A stretch of 48,718 bases of DNA from an uncultured Planctomycetota bacterium (GTDB lineage Bacteria; Planctomycetota; Planctomycetia; Gemmatales; HRBIN36): assembly GCA_937944855.1 (NCBI GenBank), contig CALFAY010000062.1:1-48718 (forward strand), read 5' to 3'. Position numbers and translations under genes: made by a program. The notes under the pieces are model-generated. The model did not search any database. It was not told the origin of the DNA and was given only the letters and a program-made list of their open reading frames with translations. Below are positions 1-8,251 of the stretch, in pieces (within the stretch, counting starts at the first letter, position 1; every line of letters starts with the position of its first letter).

Positions 1-429
1 GATGGCAGTGCGGTGCTCCTGGCCCACGTCGCCACAGAGGATGGGCAATTTGTCCGTATCGAAGAACAGGTCCAAGCCCTCCGGAGCAACTACGGCGTCG
101 GGGTCCGGCGAAGTTTCCGACTCAACGGCCCGCCAGGCCGACACGCCTGGCTGCTGCTGGAATCTGCCCCTGCCGTCCGTTTCCTTCCCGAAGGCGGACA
201 TCGCATCCCGATCCGGGACGACAAGTTCATGGCCGGAGCGATCCAGGTCGTGGCTCCCGACGGCCGCGGTAGCGTCACCGTACTGGAGTCTGCTCCTCCC
301 GACTGCGAATGGGTGCCGCTGCAAGGGGGCGATCGGAAAGTGGCAGCCGTTCGGTTCCTCGTGAACGAAAACGTCTTGCTTACCGTCAGCCATTGGCAGC
401 CGTATCGGTCCACGGACAAAGCCCCGTGA
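1..429 (+). CDS. 3' end of a gene of unknown function
   Basis: The frame is open from the first base of the window to a TGA at 427-429, so this is the C-terminal ~142 residues of a longer protein. A GTG at position 13 lies inside the frame, but nothing marks it as a real start. The segment reads as a beta-rich domain with alternating hydrophobic strands (for example AWLLLESAP, IQVVAPDG, VRFLVNEN). No catalytic motif or membrane segment is visible. A 110-base gap separates it from the GH2-like gene on the same strand. I do not recognise the family. Confidence 0.5.
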   Translation, partial: DGSAVLLAHVATEDGQFVRIEEQVQALRSNYGVGVRRSFRLNGPPGRHAWLLLESAPAVRFLPEGGHRIPIRDDKFMAGAIQVVAPDGRGSVTVLESAPPDCEWVPLQGGDRKVAAVRFLVNENVLLTVSHWQPYRSTDKAP

Positions 430-539
430 GCAGCTTGCCCGCCTCGGCCCATTGCCGACGCATACCATGAAAATAGCTGGTTCGACCAGTCCGGGAGGCC
501 GGCCTTCGCCCCGTGCTCAGCTCGAACGGGAGAGCCGCT

Positions 540-1442
540 ATGCCGAGGTTGCTCGATCTCCTCGACGTGCAAACGACTCGCTTCGATCCGGTCGAGGCCG
601 AGATCACGTTCACGCTGCCGCTCGATCAACCGCGGGAAGGAGCGGAATTGCGCGGGAAGTTGCACGGTCCGCGCAATGTGTACACGGAAACCGTGGAAAT
701 CGCCTATCCGCTTCGGCCCATTCCCAGCGAGGCGGGCCTGCTGCGCTCCCGGGCCATCATCCCCGAAGCCAGCCTGTGGGAGCCGAAGACGCCGTTCCTG
801 TACCACGGCACCGTCGAGCTTTGGCACAACGGACAAATCCTGGAGCGGCGAGCCGACGTGACGCATGGACTGTGTCACCTGTTGCTACGGAAGGACCGTT
901 TGACGCTCAATGGGCATCGCTTCGTGGTCCACGGGCTGGGAGCCGGGCGCTTGTGCCCCGACGAGGGATGCCGATGGCGGGCAAAAGGCATCAATCTGCT
1001 GTGGGTCGAGGCAGACAAGGACAACGCCGGGATCTGGGAAGCAGCCGAGCGCTTGGGCTTTTTCGTTCTTGGCGAACTGGCCGGCGACGATGACGAGGTG
1101 CTCTGGCCGGTGGAGGCCAATCATGCCCGCCGTGTTTCCAGCTTCGGCTGGGTCTTGCCGCAACATCTGACGCGGCACCCGCAGCTGTGGCACAATGCGA
1201 TGTCGCTGCTGCACGGTCCCGGGAAGCGGCACCTGATCGGAGTGCGGATCGAGGAGACGCCGCTGGGGGCGTTGCCCGGTCACGTCGGCTTCGTCGTCTG
1301 TGAACGGCGGCATCTGGACGATCTGGTCGGACACAAACTGCCGCGGATCGTGCTTCTGAGGCGATGGAGCCAGGCCGAGAGCCGCTTTGAATGGCCCGAT
1401 CCGGAACGGATCCTGGGCTGGATCGCCAAGGCCCCGGATTGA
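540..1442 (+). CDS. Degenerate glycoside hydrolase family 2-like protein, probably non-catalytic
   Basis: This 300-residue protein resembles the central part of GH2 enzymes (beta-galactosidase/mannosidase). Residues ~65-95 match the end of the GH2 immunoglobulin-like sandwich (LWEPKTPFLYHGTVELW). The stretch LTLNGHRFVVHGLG and the following GINLLW and AAERLGFFVLGEL resemble the entry to the GH2 TIM barrel. The barrel then stops: there is no recognisable acid/base NE motif or nucleophile Glu, and the length is under half that of a full GH2 enzyme. The ATG at 540 is chosen because GGGAGAG lies six bases upstream; a GTG at 513 is the alternative. Its role is unknown; a carbohydrate-fold relic or binding protein is inferred. 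Confidence 0.55.
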   Translation: MPRLLDLLDVQTTRFDPVEAEITFTLPLDQPREGAELRGKLHGPRNVYTETVEIAYPLRPIPSEAGLLRSRAIIPEASLWEPKTPFLYHGTVELWHNGQILERRADVTHGLCHLLLRKDRLTLNGHRFVVHGLGAGRLCPDEGCRWRAKGINLLWVEADKDNAGIWEAAERLGFFVLGELAGDDDEVLWPVEANHARRVSSFGWVLPQHLTRHPQLWHNAMSLLHGPGKRHLIGVRIEETPLGALPGHVGFVVCERRHLDDLVGHKLPRIVLLRRWSQAESRFEWPDPERILGWIAKAPD

Positions 1443-1502
1443 TGCCTCAGCGATTTGCGGGCCGTCGCCGCCCTGCGACGGGTTGATTCCTTGGAGCATC
1501 CC

Positions 1503-2249
1503 TTGGCCGCGGAAAAAGCGACAGCTCTGGTCCTGCGCACGACGGACTACAGCGAATCCAGCCGCATCGCCACGCTGTGGACGCGGGAACTGGGCAAGGT
1601 ACGGGTCCTGGCGAAGGGAGGGCGACGGCTGCGGAGCACTTTCGAATCTGCCCTTGACCTGCTGACGGTGGCCAGTATCGTCCTGCTCCGCAAATCGTCC
1701 GGGAGTCTCGACCTGCTCGTGGAAGCGCGGGTGGTGGAGCGATTTCCGCGGCTGACCAGGGACTTGAAGGCCCTGTATGCCGCTTACTACGTGGCCGAGC
1801 TGCTGGGCGATTGGACGCAGGAGAACGATCCGCACCCGAAGCTGTTCGACGAGGCGTTGGACGCCCTGCGGACGTTCGGCAGCCCGGAAGTGCCGACCGC
1901 GGCGCGGCTGCTGCGGTTCGAGACGGTGCTGCTGCGGGAACTGGGCTACGCTCCGCAAACGGAACGCTGTGCCGTGTGCCGTCAGACGATCCCGCAGGCC
2001 AGCGAGCAGGCGTTCAGCGCCGCGGCCGGCGGCTTCGTCTGCCCGAAATGCCGGAACGGTCGGCGGGGATTGGTAACGGTGTCGCGGTCAGCGTGGCAAG
2101 CCTTGCGGCTGCTGGAAGGTGCGGAAGCGGAGGACGCCTGGAAGCGGATCGAGCCGGCGGAGCAAAAGGAGTTGCGGGGGTTGTTCAACCACTACATCAG
2201 CTATCTGCTGGGCCGGCGTCCCCGCACCATGCTGTACCTGGGGGAGTGA
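1503..2249 (+). CDS. recO: DNA repair protein RecO
   Basis: RecO works with RecF/RecR to load RecA onto SSB-coated DNA and anneals complementary strands. The 248-residue product has the N-terminal OB-fold region (KATALVLRTTDYSESS, then GKVRVLAKGGRR) and a helical C-terminal part. It also has the zinc-binding cysteines seen in many RecO proteins, CAVC and CPKC, about residues 158-185. The TTG at 1503 is preferred because GGAG at 1493-1496 sits six bases upstream and the protein then starts AAEKATALV, as the family does; TTG 1491 and 1455 are alternatives. It is followed 30 bases later by the BamD-like gene, suggesting cotranscription. Confidence 0.9.
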   Translation: MAAEKATALVLRTTDYSESSRIATLWTRELGKVRVLAKGGRRLRSTFESALDLLTVASIVLLRKSSGSLDLLVEARVVERFPRLTRDLKALYAAYYVAELLGDWTQENDPHPKLFDEALDALRTFGSPEVPTAARLLRFETVLLRELGYAPQTERCAVCRQTIPQASEQAFSAAAGGFVCPKCRNGRRGLVTVSRSAWQALRLLEGAEAEDAWKRIEPAEQKELRGLFNHYISYLLGRRPRTMLYLGE

Positions 2250-2279
2250 GTCGTGACTGCCACACGGAAGGTGGAATCC

Positions 2280-3443
2280 ATGCGGGCAAGGAAGTCAACC
2301 CGGCTCACTACCTGGCGGGGCTGGCCTGCCATCCTCGCTTCCGTCCTGGCTATGACAGGGGGCTGTCAAAGTTTCTCGGCGTCCGACCTGTGGAAAGCCG
2401 ACACCTGGACCTACGAGAACCTGACCCGCCCCCACGTCAAGCTCCCCGATCCGCCCCAGGAAGCGGTCTATCGCGCCGGCCACTGGGAGCAGGAAGGCCC
2501 GCTCCAGCCCGGCACGTTGGCCGGAGATCTCGCTTCCGCCAAGGTGCTCTTGGAACGCGGCGAATACGGCGACGCCGAGAAGGTCTTCCGCTGGCTCGCC
2601 AGCCGGGCCAAGAAGGAGAGGAACGCGGACATCTACGAGGAGGCCCTGTTCTACGAGGCGGAATGCCAGTTCGCTCAGCGCCGCTATCCGGCGGCGCGGG
2701 AAACCTACGAGAAGCTGGTCAAGGAGTTTCCCAGCTCCCGGTTCCGCGGCGAGGCTGTGCAGCGGCAATTCGCCATCGCGGAGTACTGGCTGGAAGACAC
2801 GCGGGCCGAGATCCGCCAGAAGGAGCAGAATAAGGACGGCTGGTCCTTCAGCTTGCCCCGCCTGGTCAACTTCGAGAGGGAAAAGCCGACGTTCGACGTC
2901 GAGGGCCACGCCCAGAAAGTCTGCGAGGCCATTTACATCGAAGACCCGGCCGGTCCGCTGGCGCCACAGGCGCTCTACCGGGCCGGGGGCATCAGCTACT
3001 TCCGCGAACGCTACGACGAGGCGGACACCTACTACAGCATGCTCGTGGATCAGTATCCGAAATCGCCGCTGGCTCCGGCGGCCTTGGAACTGGCCATTCA
3101 GTCGAAGGTCAATCAGGTTCGCGGACCGGCTTACGACGGCCGCAAGCTGATCGAAGCCCGCCAGCTGGTGGACACCGCCCTGCGAAGCTACCCAGAACTG
3201 GAAAACAAACGGGACGTGCTGGAACGCACGCTGATCGCCATCAACGAGCAACAAGCGGAAAAGGACTTCAGCGTAGCCGAGTTCTACCGGCGGACGCACC
3301 ATCCCGGAGCCGCCTATTTCTACTACGAAATCGTGCGTCGCCGTTATCCCGGCACGTCCTGGGCGGCCAAGGCCACGGAACGGATGCACGAACTGCGGGC
3401 CAAGGTCGAAGCGGAAGCCGCTGCCGCTTCGGAGGGCAAATGA
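2280..3443 (+). CDS. BamD/YfiO-like TPR lipoprotein
   Basis: The 387-residue product starts with a basic N-terminus, a hydrophobic stretch and a lipobox-like TGGC (Cys ~30), so it is probably a lipoprotein. The rest is helical with tetratricopeptide-like pairs, for example EEALFYEAECQFAQRRYPAA and ALYRAGGISYFRERYDEA, each followed by a YPKSPLAP-type turn. This is the pattern of outer-membrane assembly factor BamD. BamD in proteobacteria is ~245 residues, so this form is extended. ATG 2280 is preferred to GTG 2253 because GGAAGGTGGA lies four bases upstream and the signal peptide then starts cleanly. It lies between recO and lptE, fitting an outer-membrane biogenesis role; the specific BamD assignment is inferred. 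Confidence 0.7.
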   Translation: MRARKSTRLTTWRGWPAILASVLAMTGGCQSFSASDLWKADTWTYENLTRPHVKLPDPPQEAVYRAGHWEQEGPLQPGTLAGDLASAKVLLERGEYGDAEKVFRWLASRAKKERNADIYEEALFYEAECQFAQRRYPAARETYEKLVKEFPSSRFRGEAVQRQFAIAEYWLEDTRAEIRQKEQNKDGWSFSLPRLVNFEREKPTFDVEGHAQKVCEAIYIEDPAGPLAPQALYRAGGISYFRERYDEADTYYSMLVDQYPKSPLAPAALELAIQSKVNQVRGPAYDGRKLIEARQLVDTALRSYPELENKRDVLERTLIAINEQQAEKDFSVAEFYRRTHHPGAAYFYYEIVRRRYPGTSWAAKATERMHELRAKVEAEAAAASEGK

Positions 3444-3455
3444 GTCGGCCAATCT

Positions 3456-4097
3456 ATGCGTAGTTCTCGTTGCCTGCCTCTGATTCGAGGACTGGCTCTG
3501 CTGGCCGCGGGCTGTCTGCCCTGGGTCCTGGGAGCCTGCACCGCCTTCGACGACTTTACCGTGCTCGGCTACAAGACCGCGCCGCAATTCGACCGCTCCA
3601 TCCGCACCGTCCGGGTCCCCATCGCCGAAAACAAGACCTTTCTCCGCGGCGTCGAGTTTGAACTGACCGAAGCCCTGGTCAAGCAGATCGAGCGCCGCAC
3701 GCCGTGGAAAGTCGTCCAGGGCGACGCTGACGCCGAGTTGCGTGTCACCATTCTCGGCGTGCCCAAGCGGGTCATCCTTCCCAATCAGCTCAACGAAGTC
3801 CGTCAGGCGGAACTCACCATGAGCGTGGAGGTGGCGTGGTTCGATCTGCGGATGAATCCGGAACTTCCGCCGCGCCGCGGTCCACAGGTGCCTCCGCCGC
3901 CTCCCCCGCCGTTGACCAATGCTTCCGATCCGTTGGCCCCGCTGCCTCCGCCCGGGCCGCCGCCGTTCGCGCCCATTCTCGTCCAACGCACCGTCACCTT
4001 CATCCCCGAGCTGGGCGAATCCTACGCCACGGCCCGTGCCAAGCTCGTCAACGACATGGCCGAGCAGATCGTCTCGCTCCTCGAAATCCCCTGGTGA
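3456..4097 (+). CDS. lptE: LptE-like LPS-assembly lipoprotein
   Basis: LptE is the lipoprotein partner of LptD in delivery of lipopolysaccharide to the outer leaflet. This 213-residue protein has a signal peptide with lipobox LGAC (Cys ~28). A DUF/LptE-type core follows: VLGYKTAPQFDRSIRTV, then VPIAENKTFLRGVEFELTEAL and a strand-rich region ELRVTILGV. The C-terminus is the family-like RAKLVNDMAEQIVSLLE. A Pro-rich insertion (~residues 147-172, with a run of seven prolines) interrupts the second half. Its stop overlaps a possible GTG start of folP (GTGA at 4094-4097). Position after the BamD-like gene supports an envelope role. Confidence 0.75.
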   Translation: MRSSRCLPLIRGLALLAAGCLPWVLGACTAFDDFTVLGYKTAPQFDRSIRTVRVPIAENKTFLRGVEFELTEALVKQIERRTPWKVVQGDADAELRVTILGVPKRVILPNQLNEVRQAELTMSVEVAWFDLRMNPELPPRRGPQVPPPPPPPLTNASDPLAPLPPPGPPPFAPILVQRTVTFIPELGESYATARAKLVNDMAEQIVSLLEIPW

Positions 4098-4147
4098 AGA
4101 CCAAGCGGGACGTTTTCCCTGTTCTCCGCTCCGCTTACATTACCCGC

Positions 4148-5035
4148 ATGAAGGAGCATCTGTGGCAACTGCCCGATCGGACTGTGCGGATCGGTCGGCG
4201 TCCCCTGGTCATGGGCGTCGTCAACGTCACGCCGGACAGCTTTTCCGACGGCGGGTTGTGGCTCGATCCCGACCGGGCCGTCGCTCACGGCCTCGAACTG
4301 GTCGAGCAAGGGGCCGACATCCTCGACATCGGCGGCGAATCCACGCGGCCTGGAGCCGATCCCGTGCCGCTGGAGGAGGAACTGCGCCGCGTCCTGCCTG
4401 TGGTGGAACGGCTCGCCAGGTCCGTCCCGGTGCCGATCTCCATCGACACCTCCAAGGCCGAAACGGCCCGCCAGGCCCTCCAGGCCGGGGCGGCCATCAT
4501 CAACGACATCACGGCCCTCAGCGGGGATCCGGAAATGCCCGAAGTGGCGGCCCGGAGCCGCGCCGGCCTGATCCTCATGCACATGCAGGGCACGCCGAAA
4601 ACCATGCAGATCCATCCGCAGTACACGGACGTGGTCGGCGAAGTGTACCGGTATCTCGAAGAGAGGTTGGCAGCCTTGGCCGGGCATGGTATAGGGCCTC
4701 AGCGTATCGCGGTTGATCCGGGCATCGGCTTCGGCAAGAAGCTGGAACACAATCTGGATTTGTTGGCTCACGTCGAACAATTCCAGAGATTGGGCCGACC
4801 CGTCTGCCTCGGGGTGTCGCGGAAGGGGTTCATCAACCGCGTGCTGGGCCGACCCGGCTGGGTGGAAGCCGGCCATGCGGGGACCATCGGCGTCCTGCTC
4901 TACGCTTTGAGCCGAAACGCCGTGCAGATCGCCCGGGTCCACGATGTCGCCGCCGTCCATGCAGCCGTGACGCTCTTCGCCGCCTTGGCTGAACGGGGGA
5001 GCCGCCATGCCGGAACGCCTGATCCACCTCTATGA
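4148..5035 (+). CDS. folP: Dihydropteroate synthase
   Basis: FolP condenses 6-hydroxymethyl-7,8-dihydropterin pyrophosphate with p-aminobenzoate in folate synthesis. The 295-residue protein is normal length and shows all signature loops: MGVVNVTPDSFSDGG, DILDIGGESTRPGA, ISIDTSKAETA, INDITAL, DPGIGFGKKLEHNL and LGVSRKGF. I use ATG 4148. A GTG at 4094 in the same frame overlaps the lptE stop and would add 18 residues; neither has a good ribosome binding site. The last 29 bases overlap the start of the CdaA gene, implying translational coupling. A folP-cdaA neighbourhood is seen in several phyla. Confidence 0.93.
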   Translation: MKEHLWQLPDRTVRIGRRPLVMGVVNVTPDSFSDGGLWLDPDRAVAHGLELVEQGADILDIGGESTRPGADPVPLEEELRRVLPVVERLARSVPVPISIDTSKAETARQALQAGAAIINDITALSGDPEMPEVAARSRAGLILMHMQGTPKTMQIHPQYTDVVGEVYRYLEERLAALAGHGIGPQRIAVDPGIGFGKKLEHNLDLLAHVEQFQRLGRPVCLGVSRKGFINRVLGRPGWVEAGHAGTIGVLLYALSRNAVQIARVHDVAAVHAAVTLFAALAERGSRHAGTPDPPL

Positions 5036-5798
5036 GTCGATCGGCATCCGCGATCTGATCGAAGTCGCCATCCTCGCCGTGCTCATCTACCTGGTCCTGC
5101 GGCTGATCGGGGCGGCCCGGGGAGCCGGCATCGTTCGCGGACTGGGCATCGTCGTCGTCGGCGTCTTCCTGTTGGCCCAGGTGGTCATCGCCAGCCTTGA
5201 CCTGACCGAACTGAGCAAAATCCTCGACTACGTACTCAGCACCGCCCTGGTCGGCCTGATCGTGATCTTTCAGCCGGAACTGCGGCGGGGCCTGCTGGTG
5301 CTGGGGCGTTATCCCGTTCTGTGGGCTTTCCATCCCAGCCAGGATCCGCTGGCGGACAAACTGGCCGACGCCGCCGAGTCGTTGTCCCGCGAGTACACCG
5401 GGGCCTTGATCGCCGTCCAGCGGGGCATGAGCCTGGCGGCCTACATCAACAGCGGCGAACGGCTCGATGCCGAAGTGACCGTGGACCTGCTGCGTGCCAT
5501 CTTTCAAAAAGCCAGTCCGCTGCACGACGGTGCGGTCCTCATCGCCGATGGCCGACTGGCCGCCGCCGCCTGCCAGTTGCCGCTCGGCGAGGCCCCGGAG
5601 GGCGCGGCCCAGTACGGCATGCGTCATCGGGCCGCCCTGGGACTCAGCGAGGAAACCGATGCCGTGGTCCTGGTCGTCAGCGAGGAAACGGGGCGCATCT
5701 CACTGGCCATCGGCGGACGCCTGGAGCCGGTGGCCCGCGAGAACCTGTCCCGGCGGCTGGCCGCGGAGCTGCCAAGTCCGCTTCGCCTGGCGGCATGA
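5007..5798 (+). CDS. cdaA: CdaA-type membrane diadenylate cyclase
   Basis: CdaA (DacA) makes cyclic di-AMP from two ATP. The 263-residue protein has three N-terminal membrane helices (~15-34, 43-62, 74-90), a linker and a DAC domain. The catalytic motifs are intact: LHDGA (DGA at 174-176) and GMRHRAALG (RHR at 206-208), followed by VVSEETG. Length and topology are standard. It overlaps folP by 29 bases, and its stop overlaps a possible ATG of the next gene, a YbbR/CdaR protein that regulates CdaA in Firmicutes. A second DAC-domain protein of different architecture is encoded at 37329-38315. Confidence 0.93.
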   Translation: MPERLIHLYESIGIRDLIEVAILAVLIYLVLRLIGAARGAGIVRGLGIVVVGVFLLAQVVIASLDLTELSKILDYVLSTALVGLIVIFQPELRRGLLVLGRYPVLWAFHPSQDPLADKLADAAESLSREYTGALIAVQRGMSLAAYINSGERLDAEVTVDLLRAIFQKASPLHDGAVLIADGRLAAAACQLPLGEAPEGAAQYGMRHRAALGLSEETDAVVLVVSEETGRISLAIGGRLEPVARENLSRRLAAELPSPLRLAA

Positions 5799-5815
5799 AC
5801 ACGGAGGGACCGACC

Positions 5816-6817
5816 ATGACCGATCGTCTGTTGACGCCGCTGATCGCTGTCGGACTCGCCTTTCTGGTCTGGATGTACACCCGCAGCCGCGATCTGGAGA
5901 TCATCGACAACGTGGAGATTCCTCTCGAAGTGACGGTGGCCCCGTCTCAGGCGGAGCTGTTCGATCTGGAAGTGCAGGGACCGACCCTCGTCCCCGTCTC
6001 GTTCACGGGTCTGCCGTCCCGGATGCGGGAGCTTCGCCAGATGCTCCAGCGGGGCGATCTGCGGCTTCAGCGGACGATCACCGTGCCAGAAGAGCACCTG
6101 GCCGACAGCCGATTCACCGAAGCGATCCGGATCGATCCGGCTTCGCTCAACCTGCCCCCGGGCGTCCGGGCCGTCGTGCCCGAGAACCGCGGACGCATCC
6201 ACGTCATCCTCCGCCGCCTCATCGAACGCCGCCTTCCCGTCCGCCTGGAAACCGCTGCCCCGGATCGGCTGGAGAACGTGATCCTCGAACCGGGCGAGGT
6301 CCTGGTTCACGGCCCCAAGGAGGTGCTGCAAAACGCCGAATACATCCCCACGCAGTTCTACACGCCCGCGACTCGAACCAACGGCACCGAGCCGGTCGTG
6401 CAAGACACTCCCACCATCCTACCGCTGGTCCGGGAGATGGCCGGTCGGCCGATCCGCACCACGCCGGGAGAGGTCGCGCTGCGGTACACGCTCCGGCCCA
6501 AGCAGCGGATCTACGAAATCGCCAATGTGCCGGTCGGTTTCCTCTGCCCAGCCAACTTCCGCTACCGGGCCGAGTTCACCAGCGACCGCGAGGGCCGGGT
6601 CACTCTCCGCGTCCAGGGACCGGCGGGCCAGGATCGGCCCAGCGTCGCCGCCTTCGTGGACCTGACCCGCCGCGAGTTCGGACCAGGACTGCACGCCGAG
6701 GAGCCGATCCAAGTACAATTACCTCCGGGGTTCCAACTGGCCCAGGAAACGCCGCGACTGTCGGCCTTCCGTCTGGTCGCCGTCGAGCCTTCGCCTCGGG
6801 CCCCCGATCAGCCCTGA
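5816..6817 (+). CDS. YbbR/CdaR-like regulator of the diadenylate cyclase
   Basis: The 333-residue protein has one N-terminal membrane helix (LLTPLIAVGLAFLVWMY) and repeated beta-rich YbbR-type modules outside the membrane, with strands such as IPLEVTVAP, VSFTGLPSRM, LPVRLE and VLVHGP followed by a VTLRVQGPAGQ-type module. In Firmicutes CdaR binds CdaA and tunes c-di-AMP output. ATG 5816 is preferred because GGAGGGA lies six bases upstream. ATG 5795, overlapping the cdaA stop, would add seven residues. The gene order cdaA-ybbR supports the call; sequence conservation in YbbR proteins is low. Confidence 0.8.
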   Translation: MTDRLLTPLIAVGLAFLVWMYTRSRDLEIIDNVEIPLEVTVAPSQAELFDLEVQGPTLVPVSFTGLPSRMRELRQMLQRGDLRLQRTITVPEEHLADSRFTEAIRIDPASLNLPPGVRAVVPENRGRIHVILRRLIERRLPVRLETAAPDRLENVILEPGEVLVHGPKEVLQNAEYIPTQFYTPATRTNGTEPVVQDTPTILPLVREMAGRPIRTTPGEVALRYTLRPKQRIYEIANVPVGFLCPANFRYRAEFTSDREGRVTLRVQGPAGQDRPSVAAFVDLTRREFGPGLHAEEPIQVQLPPGFQLAQETPRLSAFRLVAVEPSPRAPDQP

Positions 6818-6845
6818 CCCCAGACCGTGTGCCGATTCCGCCGTC

Positions 6846-8102
6846 ATGGACCTGCATGCTTACTGCGAACAGATCGCCCGTCAGGCCAAGGAAGCGTCCC
6901 GCCTCCTGGCGAAAGCTCCCGGGTCGGCCCGGAACCGCTGGCTGCAACGGGCCGTGGACGAACTGCAAAAGCGCAAGGAGGCGATTTTCTCGGCCAACGC
7001 TGCTGATCTGGAGCGCGCCGGTCAGTTCGGCCTGACTCCCGCCCAGATCGACCGGCTTCGACTCACTCCGAGCCGCTTCGACGGCATTCTGGAGGGCCTT
7101 GGGCAGGTGATGGCCTTGCCCGATCCGGTCGGTCAGGTCATCGAAGGCTCGCTCCGGCCCAATGGCTTGGAAATCCGCAAGGTCCGCGTGCCGCTGGGCG
7201 TCCTGTTGTTCATCTACGAGTCCCGGCCGAATGTGACCGCCGACGCCGCCGCTTTGGCCATCAAGAGCGGCAACGCCATCCTCCTTCGCGGCGGCAAAGA
7301 AGCGGCTGCTTCGAATCAAGCGATCGTGGAAGCCTTGCAAGCCGCCCTGCTTCAGGCTGGGCTTCCTGAAGGGGCCTTGCAGCTGGTGTCCACGCCGGAT
7401 CGGGCCGCCGTGGGCGAACTGTTGAAGCTTAACCAGTACATCGACCTCGTGATCCCACGCGGCGGCGAATCCTTGATCCGCGCCGTGGCCGAGCAGGCCA
7501 CCATGCCCGTGCTCAAGCACTATCTGGGCAATTGCCATGTCTATGTCGATCGTGCCGCCGATCTTGACCTGGCCCTGAAGATTCTGCTGAACGCCAAGTG
7601 TCAGCGGCCCGGGGTGTGCAACGCCGCCGAAAGTTTGCTCGTCCATGCCGACCTCGCCGAGGCGTTCCTCCGCAAGGCGGAGGGGCCGTTGCGGGAACAC
7701 GGCGTCGAATTGCGGGGCTGTCCGCGAACGTGCCGGGAGATCGCCTGGGCAAAGCCGGCTACAGACGCCGATTTTGCCGCCGAGTTTCTTGACCTGATTC
7801 TGTCCGTCAAAGTCGTGGACGACCTCGACGAGGCCATCGCTCACATCAACCGCTACGGTTCCGGCCACACAGACGCAATCGTGACGACCGACCTGACCGC
7901 CGCCCGCCGCTTTTGTGCGGAAGTGGACTCCGCCGCCGTGCTGGTCAACGCCAGCACCCGGTTCCACGACGGCTTCGAGTTCGGTCTGGGGGCCGAAATC
8001 GGCATCAGCACCGACAAGTTTCACGCTCGCGGGCCGTGCGGTCTGCTAGAATTGACCACGTACAAATATGTCGTTTATGGCGACGGCCAGATTCGCACCT
8101 GA
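6846..8102 (+). CDS. proA: Glutamate-5-semialdehyde dehydrogenase (gamma-glutamyl phosphate reductase)
   Basis: ProA reduces gamma-glutamyl phosphate to glutamate semialdehyde with NADPH in proline synthesis. The 418-residue length is typical. Visible family marks are VPLGVLLFIYESRPNVT, a cofactor-binding region GNAILLRGGKEA, LVIPRGGESLI, the catalytic Cys in QRPGVCNAAE and the C-terminal GPCGLLELTTYK. It lies 28 bases after the YbbR gene. proB is not in this window. The downstream 149 bases hold no clear terminator. Confidence 0.95.
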   Translation: MDLHAYCEQIARQAKEASRLLAKAPGSARNRWLQRAVDELQKRKEAIFSANAADLERAGQFGLTPAQIDRLRLTPSRFDGILEGLGQVMALPDPVGQVIEGSLRPNGLEIRKVRVPLGVLLFIYESRPNVTADAAALAIKSGNAILLRGGKEAAASNQAIVEALQAALLQAGLPEGALQLVSTPDRAAVGELLKLNQYIDLVIPRGGESLIRAVAEQATMPVLKHYLGNCHVYVDRAADLDLALKILLNAKCQRPGVCNAAESLLVHADLAEAFLRKAEGPLREHGVELRGCPRTCREIAWAKPATDADFAAEFLDLILSVKVVDDLDEAIAHINRYGSGHTDAIVTTDLTAARRFCAEVDSAAVLVNASTRFHDGFEFGLGAEIGISTDKFHARGPCGLLELTTYKYVVYGDGQIRT

Positions 8103-8251
8103 AGCATTTTGTGTGCGAAGCTCTTGGCAATCGCCTCAAGCGACGGTGTAATGCACAAAAAAGCCGTCAGCGCCCTGGAGACCGGCGACGGCCAGTCCGC
8201 CACGAACCGACACCTGGATTGGATTGTTCCGCACCCGGCGACGGACGCATC

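Noticed and set aside
2295..3986. A 563-codon minus-strand open frame opposite the BamD-like and lptE genes
   Set aside because: Antisense shadow of two supported genes, with no ribosome binding site or recognisable motif.
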